DNA of 64,000 nt, taken from NCBI RefSeq assembly GCF_026213295.1, contig NC_079419.1:12388001-12452000 (forward strand), read 5' to 3'. Below are positions 38,921-64,000 of this stretch, one piece after another. The stretch is from Gadus chalcogrammus. Its lineage: Eukaryota; Chordata; Actinopteri; Gadiformes; Gadidae. Within the stretch, counting starts at the first letter, position 1, and every line of letters starts with the position of its first letter. A program made the position numbers and the translations under genes. The notes below the pieces were generated by a model. That model was not told where the DNA came from and did no database searches. It saw nothing but the letters and a program-made list of their open reading frames with translations.

Positions 38921-41460
38921 CAATACATATTTCCTAGCCGTGTGTGAAATGAATCAGTTGTTTGTGAGAATATTCCAACAAAGAAGATATCCATGCAGCA
39001 GCTGCCCTTTTCTCTCTCACTTTTCACCTAAATTCATGTATTCCAAGTACAGTACTGTCATACTTTCCTTTTTTGTTTAAATAAAGTTTCCTAATTACAA
39101 GCACCGCAAATCTACCCATCCATCCATAACATGTACATCCTTGATAGAAAATTCTTATTTGATCACTTCTACTATCTCAGTCTGCTGACCAGTTGAAATG
39201 TCATGTGGAAACTGCATAACAGTACCGGCCATCTTCTGCTGCCTGTCCAATCAGCACAGAGGCCTCAGCCTGTAGGCAGCCCCACCGAAATTTACAGAAG
39301 TGAAAGAAAAAAGGCAATACCGTAAATCCTGTCGTGTGACGCAGATAAGCCTAGGCAAATGATGTATTGGAACATGATGAGGAGGATAAGGCGTGAGGTT
39401 TCTAGAGATTTAGAATGGATAATGAGATGAGATGTGGGAGTGGAGCTGAGGTCGTTAAGTTGCTCATAAGGGAGCTGGTATGTGAGGACGTTATGTAGGT
39501 TACACATGGTTCTCATTTGCAACCGCATCCTGCAAAGAGCGCACTCACAAGAGTTTTGTTGTGCAGGGATAACTCACACACACACTTTGAATGTCATTGT
39601 ATGGCTGCTTTCATTCTTATAATTGGTTTCACTCCTCTTCTCCATATGGTCTCATCCGCTCTGTCAAACGTGGCGAATGTTTGGACGGTATTCTTATGTA
39701 TTCAGCTGGACTTAACTACCCAGAAAGCTGAAAGAAGGAAAACATCTGTTTGTGTTAGATACAGCGTTCTCCACTCAGGTGTTGGAAACATCTGCTTTTC
39801 ACTTCCATCCATTCCCCCCCAACCACCCCAGTGCTGACCGTGCACACGGCCATCAGTATAAACTTGCATGGCTTTGATTGAGCCAGACACATTGTTTTTT
39901 TTAAACGGGGTGTGGTGGCTAAGGGTAGGTAGTTTGTTGGCAGTAGTAGGTCTTTGTTAAAGGATACACATGACCTGGTAAACGTACCAGGAACAATTGC
40001 TATTTTAACCTACTGACCCCTCACCCTCATCATCACCCATCATCATGCTCAGACTGCATCATGTGGAATGATTTCCCCAAAACCAAAGAGGAAAGGAGTC
40101 TAGTTTTACCAGATGCTGATTCAGGCCTGTATCCTAATTTAGCTTTGCTGAAAGCCCAGATACCCTCAGCCCGACCCAGGCACATCCGTTAGAAAACCCC
40201 CCTGCTCTGTCCAGGGGCCTGGACAGGATAGTGGTCACGTTTCATCTTCGCAGCATATTAAACCTTCTTCGACTGGTAAGAAAACAGAGAATGAGCCAAT
40301 AAGACTGCTGTGCCCTGCAGATCTTCCTCCTCCACTGCCTTATTCCTTCTATTCTCTCTCTCTTAAGAGCTTTGATGCAGGCTAATGCTCTGGCTTACTT
40401 CAATAGCGCCACATCTGGACTTCATGAGAGGCCTGCATGTCATTGCACATAGGAGGGCGGGGCGACGAAGACTTTGAAAGGCTTCATTTTTTTGCTTGGA
40501 AAATTTGGTTGCATCGTAAGAAATGAAAACAGAACAAGACACTATTACACTCTGATCGCATAAATTCCAGTGAGTGGCGTTGTTTTATTTCCTCTTAAAA
40601 TAATTAATAAGGAGGCCAACGCTTAACACCAAATTGTGTTAATGTGAACTTTTTGGACCACAGTTCAACCATATTAACTCAGAGACTCGTAATGAGATGC
40701 AGATTTGAGGAAACCACAACAGTATTCTACCACCAACGATAGGCATAAGTTCAAAGGGGCCACATCAGAGGTGGCCCTCACAGAAGAGCTGTGGTGGGCC
40801 TGTTCTCAAAAGTTACAGTCAGGGAGAGTAACGTGGTTACCTTGAAGAGGGATAAGAAAAACACAATGATGGGGTTGGGGGCATGATATTGGGGGAGCGA
40901 GAGACGAGAAGAATGCTTGCGGGCCAAGAGTCTCGGATCTTACTGAACTCCAAAAAACAAGTCAGTTTTGACTGAGCCTTGCTTCTCTGGGCCGTCGACC
41001 CGAGTTCAAACCACGACATGTAGGCATGCTGCGGTTTTTCCAGCCGTTCTCAGGGTGGTTCCATCATGTGAACGACCATAATCATGTTTTGACTCATTCG
41101 CACAATTAGACGGACAAAGTAGTGGGGGGGGCTGTTTTACAACCGTAAAGGTATGAGGCAGAGCCATGTTTTTGGATAAGAGCTTTGCAACACTCAGGAT
41201 ATCTGCCTAGCAGCAGGGCATTCCGTGATGCCGGCTAGACCGAGCCATGCGGCCGTGTCTCTCTGGTCGGTCTCGGTAGCCTATTTCATGTCAAACTGTC
41301 CCGGGTTGAACTTTACCTGGTCCCAGTAAGGCTCGATTTATTCTTTAGCGCTTAATGTATCTTGTAGAGTGTGCACATTGTACAACACCCTTTCCTCGAG
41401 TAACTCACCATGTAGCATCATGACCATACAAAATCTGTGCAAATGATTATGTACAATCTC

Positions 41461-41632
41461 GGGATTAGCTCAGGAGGTAGAGCATGTTGTCTTGAAACCG
41501 AAAGGTTGCTAGTTCGCTCCCCAGCTCCTCCTAGCTGAGTGTTGATGTGTCCCTGAGCAAGACACTTAACCCTAACTGCTCTTGATGAGCTGGCTGTCGC
41601 CTTGCAAGCGTCTGCTAAATGCCCTAATTGTA
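41461..41632 (+). mobile_element. tRNA-derived SINE (V-SINE-like)
   Basis: The head GGGATTAGCTCAGGAGGTAG contains an A box, and GGTTGCTAGTTCGCTCC resembles a B box. The body GTGTCCCTGAGCAAGACACT and the tail GCGTCTGCTAAATGCCC are typical of teleost SINEs. It is not a tRNA gene: no intact acceptor stem, and a long non-tRNA body. Confidence 0.75.
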
Positions 41633-42028
41633 ATCTAGGTAGTAGGCCTACATAACCATACATTAAGGCATTTTTATCTTTCGCGCAGGATTACGTCGTT
41701 CCTTACTCCCAATGTAGAGGATTTGCTCATCTCTTAGCTTGGAGAAACCCAGAAGTCAGAGTCCAGTCGTCAATTCACTTTTCCATGCGCCTGAATGCTG
41801 GGCAATGCATGCTTTGTTTGTGGCAGCAACACACTGACCAATATGACCTTCTGACCAATGGGGAGCTAAATAGGAGTACGGTCTGCGTGTTGAAGCGGGG
41901 CCTTCAAGAACTCAGCCAACCTCATCCCACGAACGGGTTCTCCAATCAGAGAGCTGCTCCCGAGGGTTGGCATCGCAGTACCCGGGATCCAGTGGACTTT
42001 ACCGAGGCCAGCCCGCGCACAAACGCAC

Positions 42029-42033
<5 letters not shown>

Positions 42034-42088
<55 letters not shown>
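42034..42088. repeat. (AC)n microsatellite
   Basis: AC array in the mmp14-acin1 intergenic region. Confidence 0.9.
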
Positions 42089-42089
<1 letters not shown>

Positions 42090-42896
42090 AGAGAGCTGCA
42101 TCAGGGCTGAAAAACTGCTGGACTCAGCGCTCACGGAGCTGTAATTACATAGAGGGAGTGCTGAGTGCTGCAGGATGACTGTCGAGGTGGAGAAGATGTG
42201 GCGCAACCGGAGGAAAGAGACAAGAGAGTAAATAGAACGAACAATTAAAAAATATATACAAATTAAGGGCACAAAATAAAAGTCTACAAGGATTAGGGGT
42301 TGGAAGGAGACGTTTTATATTGAAATCTTTGAGATCAAACATGTGCAGTGAAGTACAGGTTCAAACTGAAAATGTTCTACTCTTCTCAATTTGAAATTGA
42401 TATAAAAAAAAATGTAATTGCCACTCGTGGTTGTGGGGGCTCAGAAATGTTCCACTCGATTCTGAGTCTCCCGACAAATAAGAACATTAACTTCTTAATA
42501 CAATCCATCGTCCAAACAACTTAGTGTAGTTTCGATGTTGTGCATCGCTGACACCTTGTGGACAGTTCTCGTTAGTCTCATGAGAACCCTTAGGGGCGCC
42601 TGTTTGGGCGCAGAGAACCCGGGGCGTTCATAAACAATTATTTGCAGACTTCGAAGGACATTTAGTGGGTTGGTTAACCCTTAACACCTACCCAAGTGCT
42701 TTCATTTACGTCAATGATTTACCATTCAATGTAAAAAAAAGTATGTTTAACTATCCATCTTAGAACCAAGAAGAGATTCAATTGTAATATATATCAATGA
42801 CCCGGATAAAACGTTATGAATGATAGAAGATTGATTTGGAGATCTTCTAATAAAATGTAGTTTTGACAAAACAATTCCAATCATTTCAAATTTCAG

Positions 42897-42902
42897 TTTA
42901 TT
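42897..42902 (-). other. acin1: candidate acin1 polyadenylation signal
   Basis: AATAAA on the minus strand about 1.0 kb downstream of the acin1 stop. The implied 3' UTR (43908 to about 42880) includes a (TG)57 tract at 43279-43392 on the sense strand. Confidence 0.45.
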
Positions 42903-43277
42903 TTTTTGTACATTCACCACTTACAGGCGTACTCAAAGCAAATGACAAAAAAAGAGAAGAAAAACATTTTCAACGTAAATGATAAAATGATTCATAAAGC
43001 AACATTAAATCCACTGGTGAAAAAAATAAGTATAATGTATAACGGGGTCTCCTGTCCCGGTATTCATGGCGACTCAGCGAGGAGCGAGAGAATCAGGAGG
43101 GAGTGAAGTCAAAAAGGATGGAGGAAGAGAATAGATTAATATATTTAAAAAATAAAAAAAAGATTATTCGGGACATCGTAGCGCCTTGTGTCCTCCGGCC
43201 CCCCGGGTCACAAAGCAGGGACACTGGACTGCCTACTAGTTTATCAACTGACGGGGAGGCCTCCCTAGATCAGCCTC

Positions 43278-43394
<117 letters not shown>

Positions 43395-43908
43395 CAGAGG
43401 GTCGGGATCGGGTCCTTGGGGACCCAACATGCAGCAACACCACAGACTCCTGGCTGCTTCTAAACACTGGCGGTGGCAAAGACATGGATGGATGGAGATT
43501 CGTGTTTGGGGGAACTACTGCACTTCTCGGCGGGCGGGGGGGGATTGTTACCTGAAGTATGTAGCTTAGTCGTGGCTATACCTTCGAGACAAAAAGAAGA
43601 CCCCAACAATGACAAAAGAAAAGACGGAGGCAAATTGACAAAATATATAAAAAGCCCAAGAGGAGCGTCACGCACAGCACTCGGGGAGCTGAGGCTGTGG
43701 TCCGGCGATAAACACAGGGCTGGAAAACAAAGGGGCTGGGGAGGGGGGGGGGTACGGAGACTACATCGGTTGGTCCTCATGTCGGGTCTCGGTCATGTGA
43801 CCGAGACGTACATTTAGTGACAGACGGAAAACAAAGCGATGGGGTGGGTGGGTGCGGGTAAGGTTAGAGGAGGCGTTCTTTGAGACGGGTCCATCCCACG
43901 GTCGGCTC

Positions 43909-58658
<14,750 letters not shown>

Positions 58659-59299
58659 TTTCCGATCCTCTAGTTCGTTCCCAGCTAGAGTAGTGAGCTA
58701 CGCCTTCCTTCACCCGCGTCATAGCCGACGACTTCCCTTGAATAAATACAAACAATAATATGTATCCATCGTTAGCTTTATGGTAGAATAATATATGATT
58801 TTTTTGAAGGATTAACAATGATTGTTTTTGATTTTATTTAATAATTGCTGCTACATTTTTTACGTTTGCCACAACGACCGTTGCGCATTGTGAGCGCAAC
58901 GGTGATGTTCCACAAAGCACAACACTTGCTGCGTCTGGCTGTCGTTAGTATGTTTGTAAGGCTAGAAACAAATGTCAGCGACTGGTAGCTAATCCGTAGG
59001 CTATGTTTCGGCCGTCTAGGGATGCCTAAAACACGTTGACTCACCGGCAGAAAAGGTGGGTGTTGAGATGTTTAGTAATTTTATATTCGGAAATCCATTC
59101 ACGAAGTGTTCATGTCTTCCTTTGACATACATCTAATAATACGCTTCATCAATTCTGTTATAGTGCTGCTGTCTTTGGTTTTTATGAAGTACTCAAATGG
59201 AAGACATATTCTCTGCTATGATGTATCTGTCATTGTGTTTACAGCAGATTTATGAATGTAGATTCCTTTGTCAAACTGAATGCTCTTATCTTTACAGAG
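58659..59299. promoter_or_regulatory. bidirectional promoter between acin1 and the C14orf119 homologue
   Basis: The two start codons face away from each other, 641 bp apart. The C14orf119 ATG lies two bases inside an exon (TTTACAG acceptor at 59297), so an upstream non-coding exon must exist. A candidate donor is AAAAG|GTGGGT at 59055/59056. No TATA box stands out. The human genes are also head to head. Confidence 0.6.
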
Positions 59300-60245
59300 A
59301 TGTCGTGGTTCTACCATGTCAGTCAGGGATCAAATGAACAACAACCGCAGCTTAGCGACACGTTTACCCCTGCCGTTGCCAGTCCCTTTTCCAGCCTAGC
59401 TGGTTCGACACAGGAAACCCTTGGCAACGCAAGACTAGAGTGGCCCTCCAGCTACTCGCCTCCCGGCCTGCTTACTCTGCCCTCGCCACCACAATGTTCT
59501 GCTCCACCGACCCTTGAGTCCCTCTCGTGTGCATCCCATAATGCAGTGCCAGGTGGGGGTTCTCTGCCTGTGTCATACGTCACACTTCAAGAGTACCGGT
59601 GCGTAATGAGCTGGTTCTTGGGGTGGACCAGCCCACAGAGAGAACGCTTTCTGCAGGACCTTCTGGGCAAAGCAGTACCTGGGAAAGTGTGCACTCTTCT
59701 AGATTCACTCAATACTCTACAGGTACTTGTTCATCCTGTGTGTGTGTGTGTGTGTCTTTGTGTTTCCCAACCTTGTTGATCTTATGTACCCCAACAGCCC
59801 CTTCAGTATGCCTCAGGTATCCCATTATTGACGTGGAACCAGAAATGTTTTCGATTGGACTAATATTGCACTACCTTGACACGTAGGATCATTATTAATA
59901 TTGTCGTGGCCTAGGTGTGTAAAATGGAAGAAGCTGAGGTGTACCTACATTTCTGGTCTTAACTGAATCAGGACATGATGTCAAGCTCCTGGGTGCGTAC
60001 CCCCAGTGGGGAATCACTGGCGTATGCTACAATTTAACATGGTTGTTATCCTTCTTTCTGCACGGCGTCAGGTTAGAGACAGACCTCCGAACATCTTTGA
60101 GTGCCAGCTGCGTCTCTGGACCCAGTGGTTCGAGTCATGGAGTGAGGAAGAGAGGAACCACTTCCTGCTCGTCCTGGTAGAGCATGACCCGGCCTTTGTA
60201 GCACGGTTCTACCAGAGTGTGGCCGGTACCGCCGGGAGAGAGTGA
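59300..60245 (+). CDS. c14orf119: C14orf119 homologue, small conserved protein of unknown function, complete
   Basis: Two coding exons, 59300-59722 and 60072-60245, join in phase 0 to give 198 aa (human about 140 aa). The first 85 residues are Ser/Pro-rich and poorly conserved. The conserved core includes TLQEYRCVMSWFLGWTSPQR, RERFLQDLLGKAVPGK, IFECQLRLWTQWFESW and the end DPAFVARFYQSVAGTAGRE, matching the human protein closely. No catalytic motif or membrane segment is seen. The start was chosen because it lies just after an acceptor site. AATAAA at 60865-60870 is a likely polyadenylation signal. Confidence 0.9.
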
Positions 60246-60864
60246 TGGCTTATGGGAGTCGAGCCATGACATCGGTGCTTCGATTGAAGTATGTGCGATG
60301 GGTAAAGGATTTGAAGGTGATTGTGACTTTTATATCAAGTAAAAGCAGGTCTGAATACCAAATGTCTCTCTTCCTCCTCTCCCTCTCTGTCTCTCTCTCT
60401 GAACCCTACTCTGACAGTGATGGTAGGCGATCTATTGTTGAATACAACTTGGATAGTAGGATCATTGTGTTAACCTGCATCACCTGCAATAGAAACCAAT
60501 GAAGTGTTTGGAAGCAGAATACCTACAGCATTAAAACAAACAAAAAACAAAAACAGTTGAATAAGGGCTATTGTTTATCTGTTGCTAAATGCGTTTCCCA
60601 GGGCCTTGGCCCTACAGTGTGCAGTTTATAAAGGTCGGAAATGAGTTATAGCATGGGGATTGGAACTTTGGTATGGACTATTATTATGAAATCCTGACAC
60701 CTCAAGGCACTGTGCTCCTGGTTTGTACCCAATCATGTAAGCTTCTGGAGGGAATAGAAATACAAGACACACGGGTAAATCGAAAAGTATTTTAAGCTTC
60801 TGATAATGTAATCTGATAATTTCAACTTTCTTATTATTGTGATCTTTTTTTTACCATAACAAGA

Positions 60865-60870
60865 AATAAA
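60865..60870 (+). other. candidate polyadenylation signal of the C14orf119 homologue
   Basis: AATAAA about 620 bases after the stop codon at 60243-60245. Confidence 0.5.
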
Positions 60871-60899
60871 TGCAGTAGACTACACTATTGCCTCTGTTT

Positions 60900-62134
60900 C
60901 ATCTCACTTGTTCATTATTTTTTTAAATCAGACGATAAATGTATTACGATCAAATCTAAATGAATCCCAAACAGTAGTTTGATCAGTCACATCATTCATT
61001 TGTTTAACATTTACATATTATTACAATTAACTTTTGCGTTGGCTGACATATACATTTTACTGCACGCATCTCTGTGTTTTGTCTTTTTAACATGCATACA
61101 CATCTGAAGAGGATTCACCAGTGCAGACCCAGTTTGATAATCATGTCAACGCAGATTAAGTGGCCTTCAGTCCGTTTACTTGAGTTAAAGAAATTAATAG
61201 AAACACCTTCCTAAAGAATGAATTTGCCTATGCTAATGTTAAGTATATTAATCTGATGTTATGCCCCATGCCTTAACTGAATTAAAACATTGAATGGTGG
61301 TATCCTTATATTTATTCAATAAATGTAACTGGTTTGAGGAAAGTCGGCTCTCAATGTACAATTCTGAAAATACTTGCACAAAGCGGTACCCTCATACTGC
61401 ATCAAACCCCACAGAAAAGTAGAGCAAAGGTCACTCTTGTGTTGGAACCTTCGATGCGTTCTACCCCTCATTCCATGGATGTTGTTTCTCCAAGAGTTGC
61501 ACACAATCTGTTTTACTGCGCCATCTTGTGTAGGCAAGTATATATTGATCCAACTATTGTTCCGCGATATACAACACAATAACTGTAAAGGTAACGAACG
61601 CGTCCTTGCCTATAAGCCACATTGGCTTATATGCTTAGTGATACAGCACTCGTAGCCTATGTCCTTACAACTCACAAGTGATCGTTGCTCGTGATTTAAG
61701 GTTAGACTAAAGCAATGAACGCCGGACCGAGACCCCATTTTATCCATTGCTCCCCAAAGTTGGGTCCCATATTTGGTGCTGGACAGTTGAGTCACAAACA
61801 AACGGGGCTACATGCTCGCCTTGTATGGGTTGCATGATGGACTGATTAGGAAAAGCTCCTTATTTCCAAACTTAACTAAGCTTACATGAACCGCGGTAAA
61901 GTGCATTGGGTTATATGAAGGCGCTGTGGATAATAGTTCAACTATTTTGCGGGTTGTGTAATAAACGACTACACCCTATTGGTCCGATTTTATTTGGCAG
62001 CGACAACATAGACACGTAACACGTCGCGTACTACCGACGGGTTGTAATTGGCTGTAACGATCAGCCCGTCCGTTTCAGATACCATCGGATACAATTTCGT
62101 ATTACCGATCATTCTTTCTTCTCTGGTACAAGGG
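60900..62134. other. intergenic region and dhrs1 promoter
   Basis: AT-rich DNA without a recognised gene. The last 130 bases before the dhrs1 ATG become CpG-richer, with a CCAAT-like inverted element (ATTGG) at about 62047. No repeat of note. Confidence 0.4.
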
Positions 62135-64000
62135 ATGGCACTCACGGGCTGGATTTGTTTGGTCACAGGTGCCTCCAGAGGGATCGGAAGAGGCATTGCT
62201 CTGCAGTTGTCCGAAGCAGGGGCTACTGTCTATATAACAGGGCGACAAGAGAAGACTCTGAGACAGACTGCTTCAGAGGTAGGCCACCTTTGTATTTTCA
62301 CTGACCCATAAGGATGGCAGGGGAGCTTCGATTTGAATTACAATCTAGTTGGTTGGTCAAGATGGTTCACTGTTTTATGCATATATGCCTGCTGTTCTGT
62401 CTTGGATTTGTTTGCAACTATTGCCCAAACAAGTGCGTGTGTGATGATGTGTGACGTCAACTTGTTTCCACTGGCTTGGAATATATAGTCCATGCATACG
62501 AGACACAGGATTAAGACATAACACATGATTCATGTGCTCTGAGTCTTGCTGTCGAATCTGGTTGCTCTCTAACTGTCTTCACCTGCTAGGTGGAACACAT
62601 TATTCAAAAACGACATGCCACCCGGACAACACTATTTGTATAGTGGTACATCTCCAGTTGATTGTTTATGGCGGTTCTTGTTGGTAAAAGGGAGACTATA
62701 CAGAATTGGCTGGTTTAGGTCATTTGAATCAAATATCACCATAATGAAATACATTTTATTTGCAAACTACTCACTATTTCTACATAACAAGCAAACTTAT
62801 TGAGGGAAGTAGGCGCAATTTAAATTTCATGAAACACTTTCTCATGTTAATAGATGTTACCTAAATGTGACTCCGTTTCCAGAGTCGATCAGAGGTCATC
62901 ACTGTTTAATTGCATAATCCTTTTAGGCTATTTTCCCAATCGTTGCTAACCCTATCAAAGTTGAGTCTGATTCACCTCAGTCTGATTTCAAGTTCATACA
63001 TAGAGCCTGAGACACAGCTACAAAAGCAGTGTCTGCTAAATTAGTTTAGATCCCTATAACAGTGGCCGTCTCAAAGGGCTTCAAAGGTAACATTTCAGAG
63101 TCAGGAGGAAGGAACACTGACAGAGGAACTCTCCTTCCAGGGACGGTTATGAGTGCAATAGGTGACTTAATGGGAAGATTGCATGGTAGTATATGGGAGC
63201 ATTGACTTTGTATTTCATTGGCTGTGCACCTGTAGCCTACTCTGCATAGTGATAAGAAAGTAGAATGTAATCTAATCTAAAAAAACAAGGCGAGCAAAAA
63301 AAGAGTGACCAAAGTCTTTCTTTCTTGGGATTTCTTGGGAGTTGCCATTAGTGTGGGGTGGGGGGTGAAGCAAGGTGGGCTTACATAGCCTTGTTCTGGT
63401 CCCTCCCCTTCAGGTAAAGGAGAGGGGGGGCGACTGCCTGCCGGTGGTATGTGACTCCTCCAAAGAAGACGACATCAAACAGCTGTTTGAGCGGATCAAG
63501 CATGAACAGAATGGCCGCCTGGATATCCTGGTCAACAACGCCTATGCAGGCGTGCAGGTCGGTGTAGGCCAATGCCCAGACACTGTCTGTTTATGTATGC
63601 CATTCCGGGTGTATGTATAAACACACAGTTTCTAAATGTCACGTGCGATGATGCGACCACTAAAACCTGCCGCAGATGTCTTGAGGGATCATATGAGGGA
63701 TCATACGCCTTATATGCTTTCAGGAATATAGTTTTTTCACGTCCACACATCGACACAAAACCGTTGTTTTCAGATCAATCCAATATGGGCAGAATCTAGA
63801 TTTGGTGTGTAGACGCAATGTGGAAATAGAGGAGAAAATTAGGCATGTGTTTTTAAACATATCCTCATTCGTTTGTTTATCATGGGGCTTGAGCCTGAAG
63901 TCTTCTTGTTGCTCTTCCAATTGCAGGCTATCTTTGACAGCATGGGGAAGAAGTTCTGGGAGACAGATCCAGACATTTGGGATTCTATCAATAACACAGG
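62135..64000 (+). CDS. dhrs1: DHRS1, short-chain dehydrogenase/reductase, 5' part (cut by window end)
   Basis: NAD(P)-dependent oxidoreductase of the SDR superfamily; human DHRS1 is an endoplasmic-reticulum enzyme acting on steroids and xenobiotic carbonyls (family knowledge). Exons seen: 62135-62278, 63414-63557 and 63927 onward, each joining in phase 0. Residues 1-48 hold the Rossmann motif TGASRGIG, followed by GATVYITGR. Exon 2 has VVCDSSKEDD (the acidic cofactor-loop position) and LDILVNNAYAGVQ, the DHRS1 form of the NNAG motif. Exon 3 begins AIFDSMGKKFWE and runs off the window. The catalytic Ser-Tyr-Lys lie beyond it. Confidence 0.93.

Noticed and set aside
41461..41540. tRNA gene
   Set aside because: A and B box-like motifs are present but the acceptor stem and CCA-side pairing are absent, and a SINE body follows.

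Overview
This window is vertebrate nuclear DNA, almost certainly from a teleost fish. The coding genes have short exons with canonical GT/AG introns, the proteins match vertebrate families, and fish-type SINE tails are present. Dinucleotide microsatellites are exceptionally dense: about twenty pure arrays of 50-155 bp, roughly 2 kb in total. That density is reminiscent of codfishes (Gadiformes), but the species assignment is inference.

Layout. (1) Positions 1371-5636, minus strand: a complete seven-exon TRIM-family E3 ubiquitin ligase (RING, B-boxes, coiled coil, PRY-SPRY). (2) Positions 7335-9409, plus strand: GIMAP/AIG1-type immune GTPase sequence carrying several frameshifts, probably a decayed two-domain gene. 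(3) Positions 13610-20331, plus strand: sall2, a zinc-finger transcription factor in three coding exons. (4) Positions 22839-36124, plus strand: mmp14 (MT1-MMP), complete in ten coding exons. (5) Positions 43909-58658, minus strand: acin1 (Acinus), complete in eighteen coding exons. (6) Positions 59300-60245, plus strand: the C14orf119 homologue, starting divergently from acin1. (7) Position 62135 to the window end, plus strand: the first three coding exons of dhrs1.

From sall2 to dhrs1 the gene set matches human chromosome 14q11.2-q12 (SALL2, MMP14, ACIN1, C14orf119, DHRS1). This is an ancient conserved vertebrate block, with the acin1/C14orf119 head-to-head pair preserved. The TRIM and GIMAP sequences at the left edge belong to rapidly evolving immune families and mark a lineage-specific flank.

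Exon coordinates were read by hand from splice sites and reading phase. For trim, sall2, mmp14 and acin1 the summed coding lengths are exact multiples of three (532, 1443, 650 and 1727 aa), which supports the models. No prokaryotic-type system, CRISPR array or evidently new multi-gene system is visible. The most interesting points are protein-level: an extra stretch of about 68 highly charged residues in the MMP14 stem, loss of the Asp at the caspase-3 site of Acinus, a stretch of about 450 Glu/Arg-rich residues in Acinus, and a SALL2 without its N-terminal C2HC finger. Most long ORFs over microsatellites are low-complexity artefacts and are not annotated.
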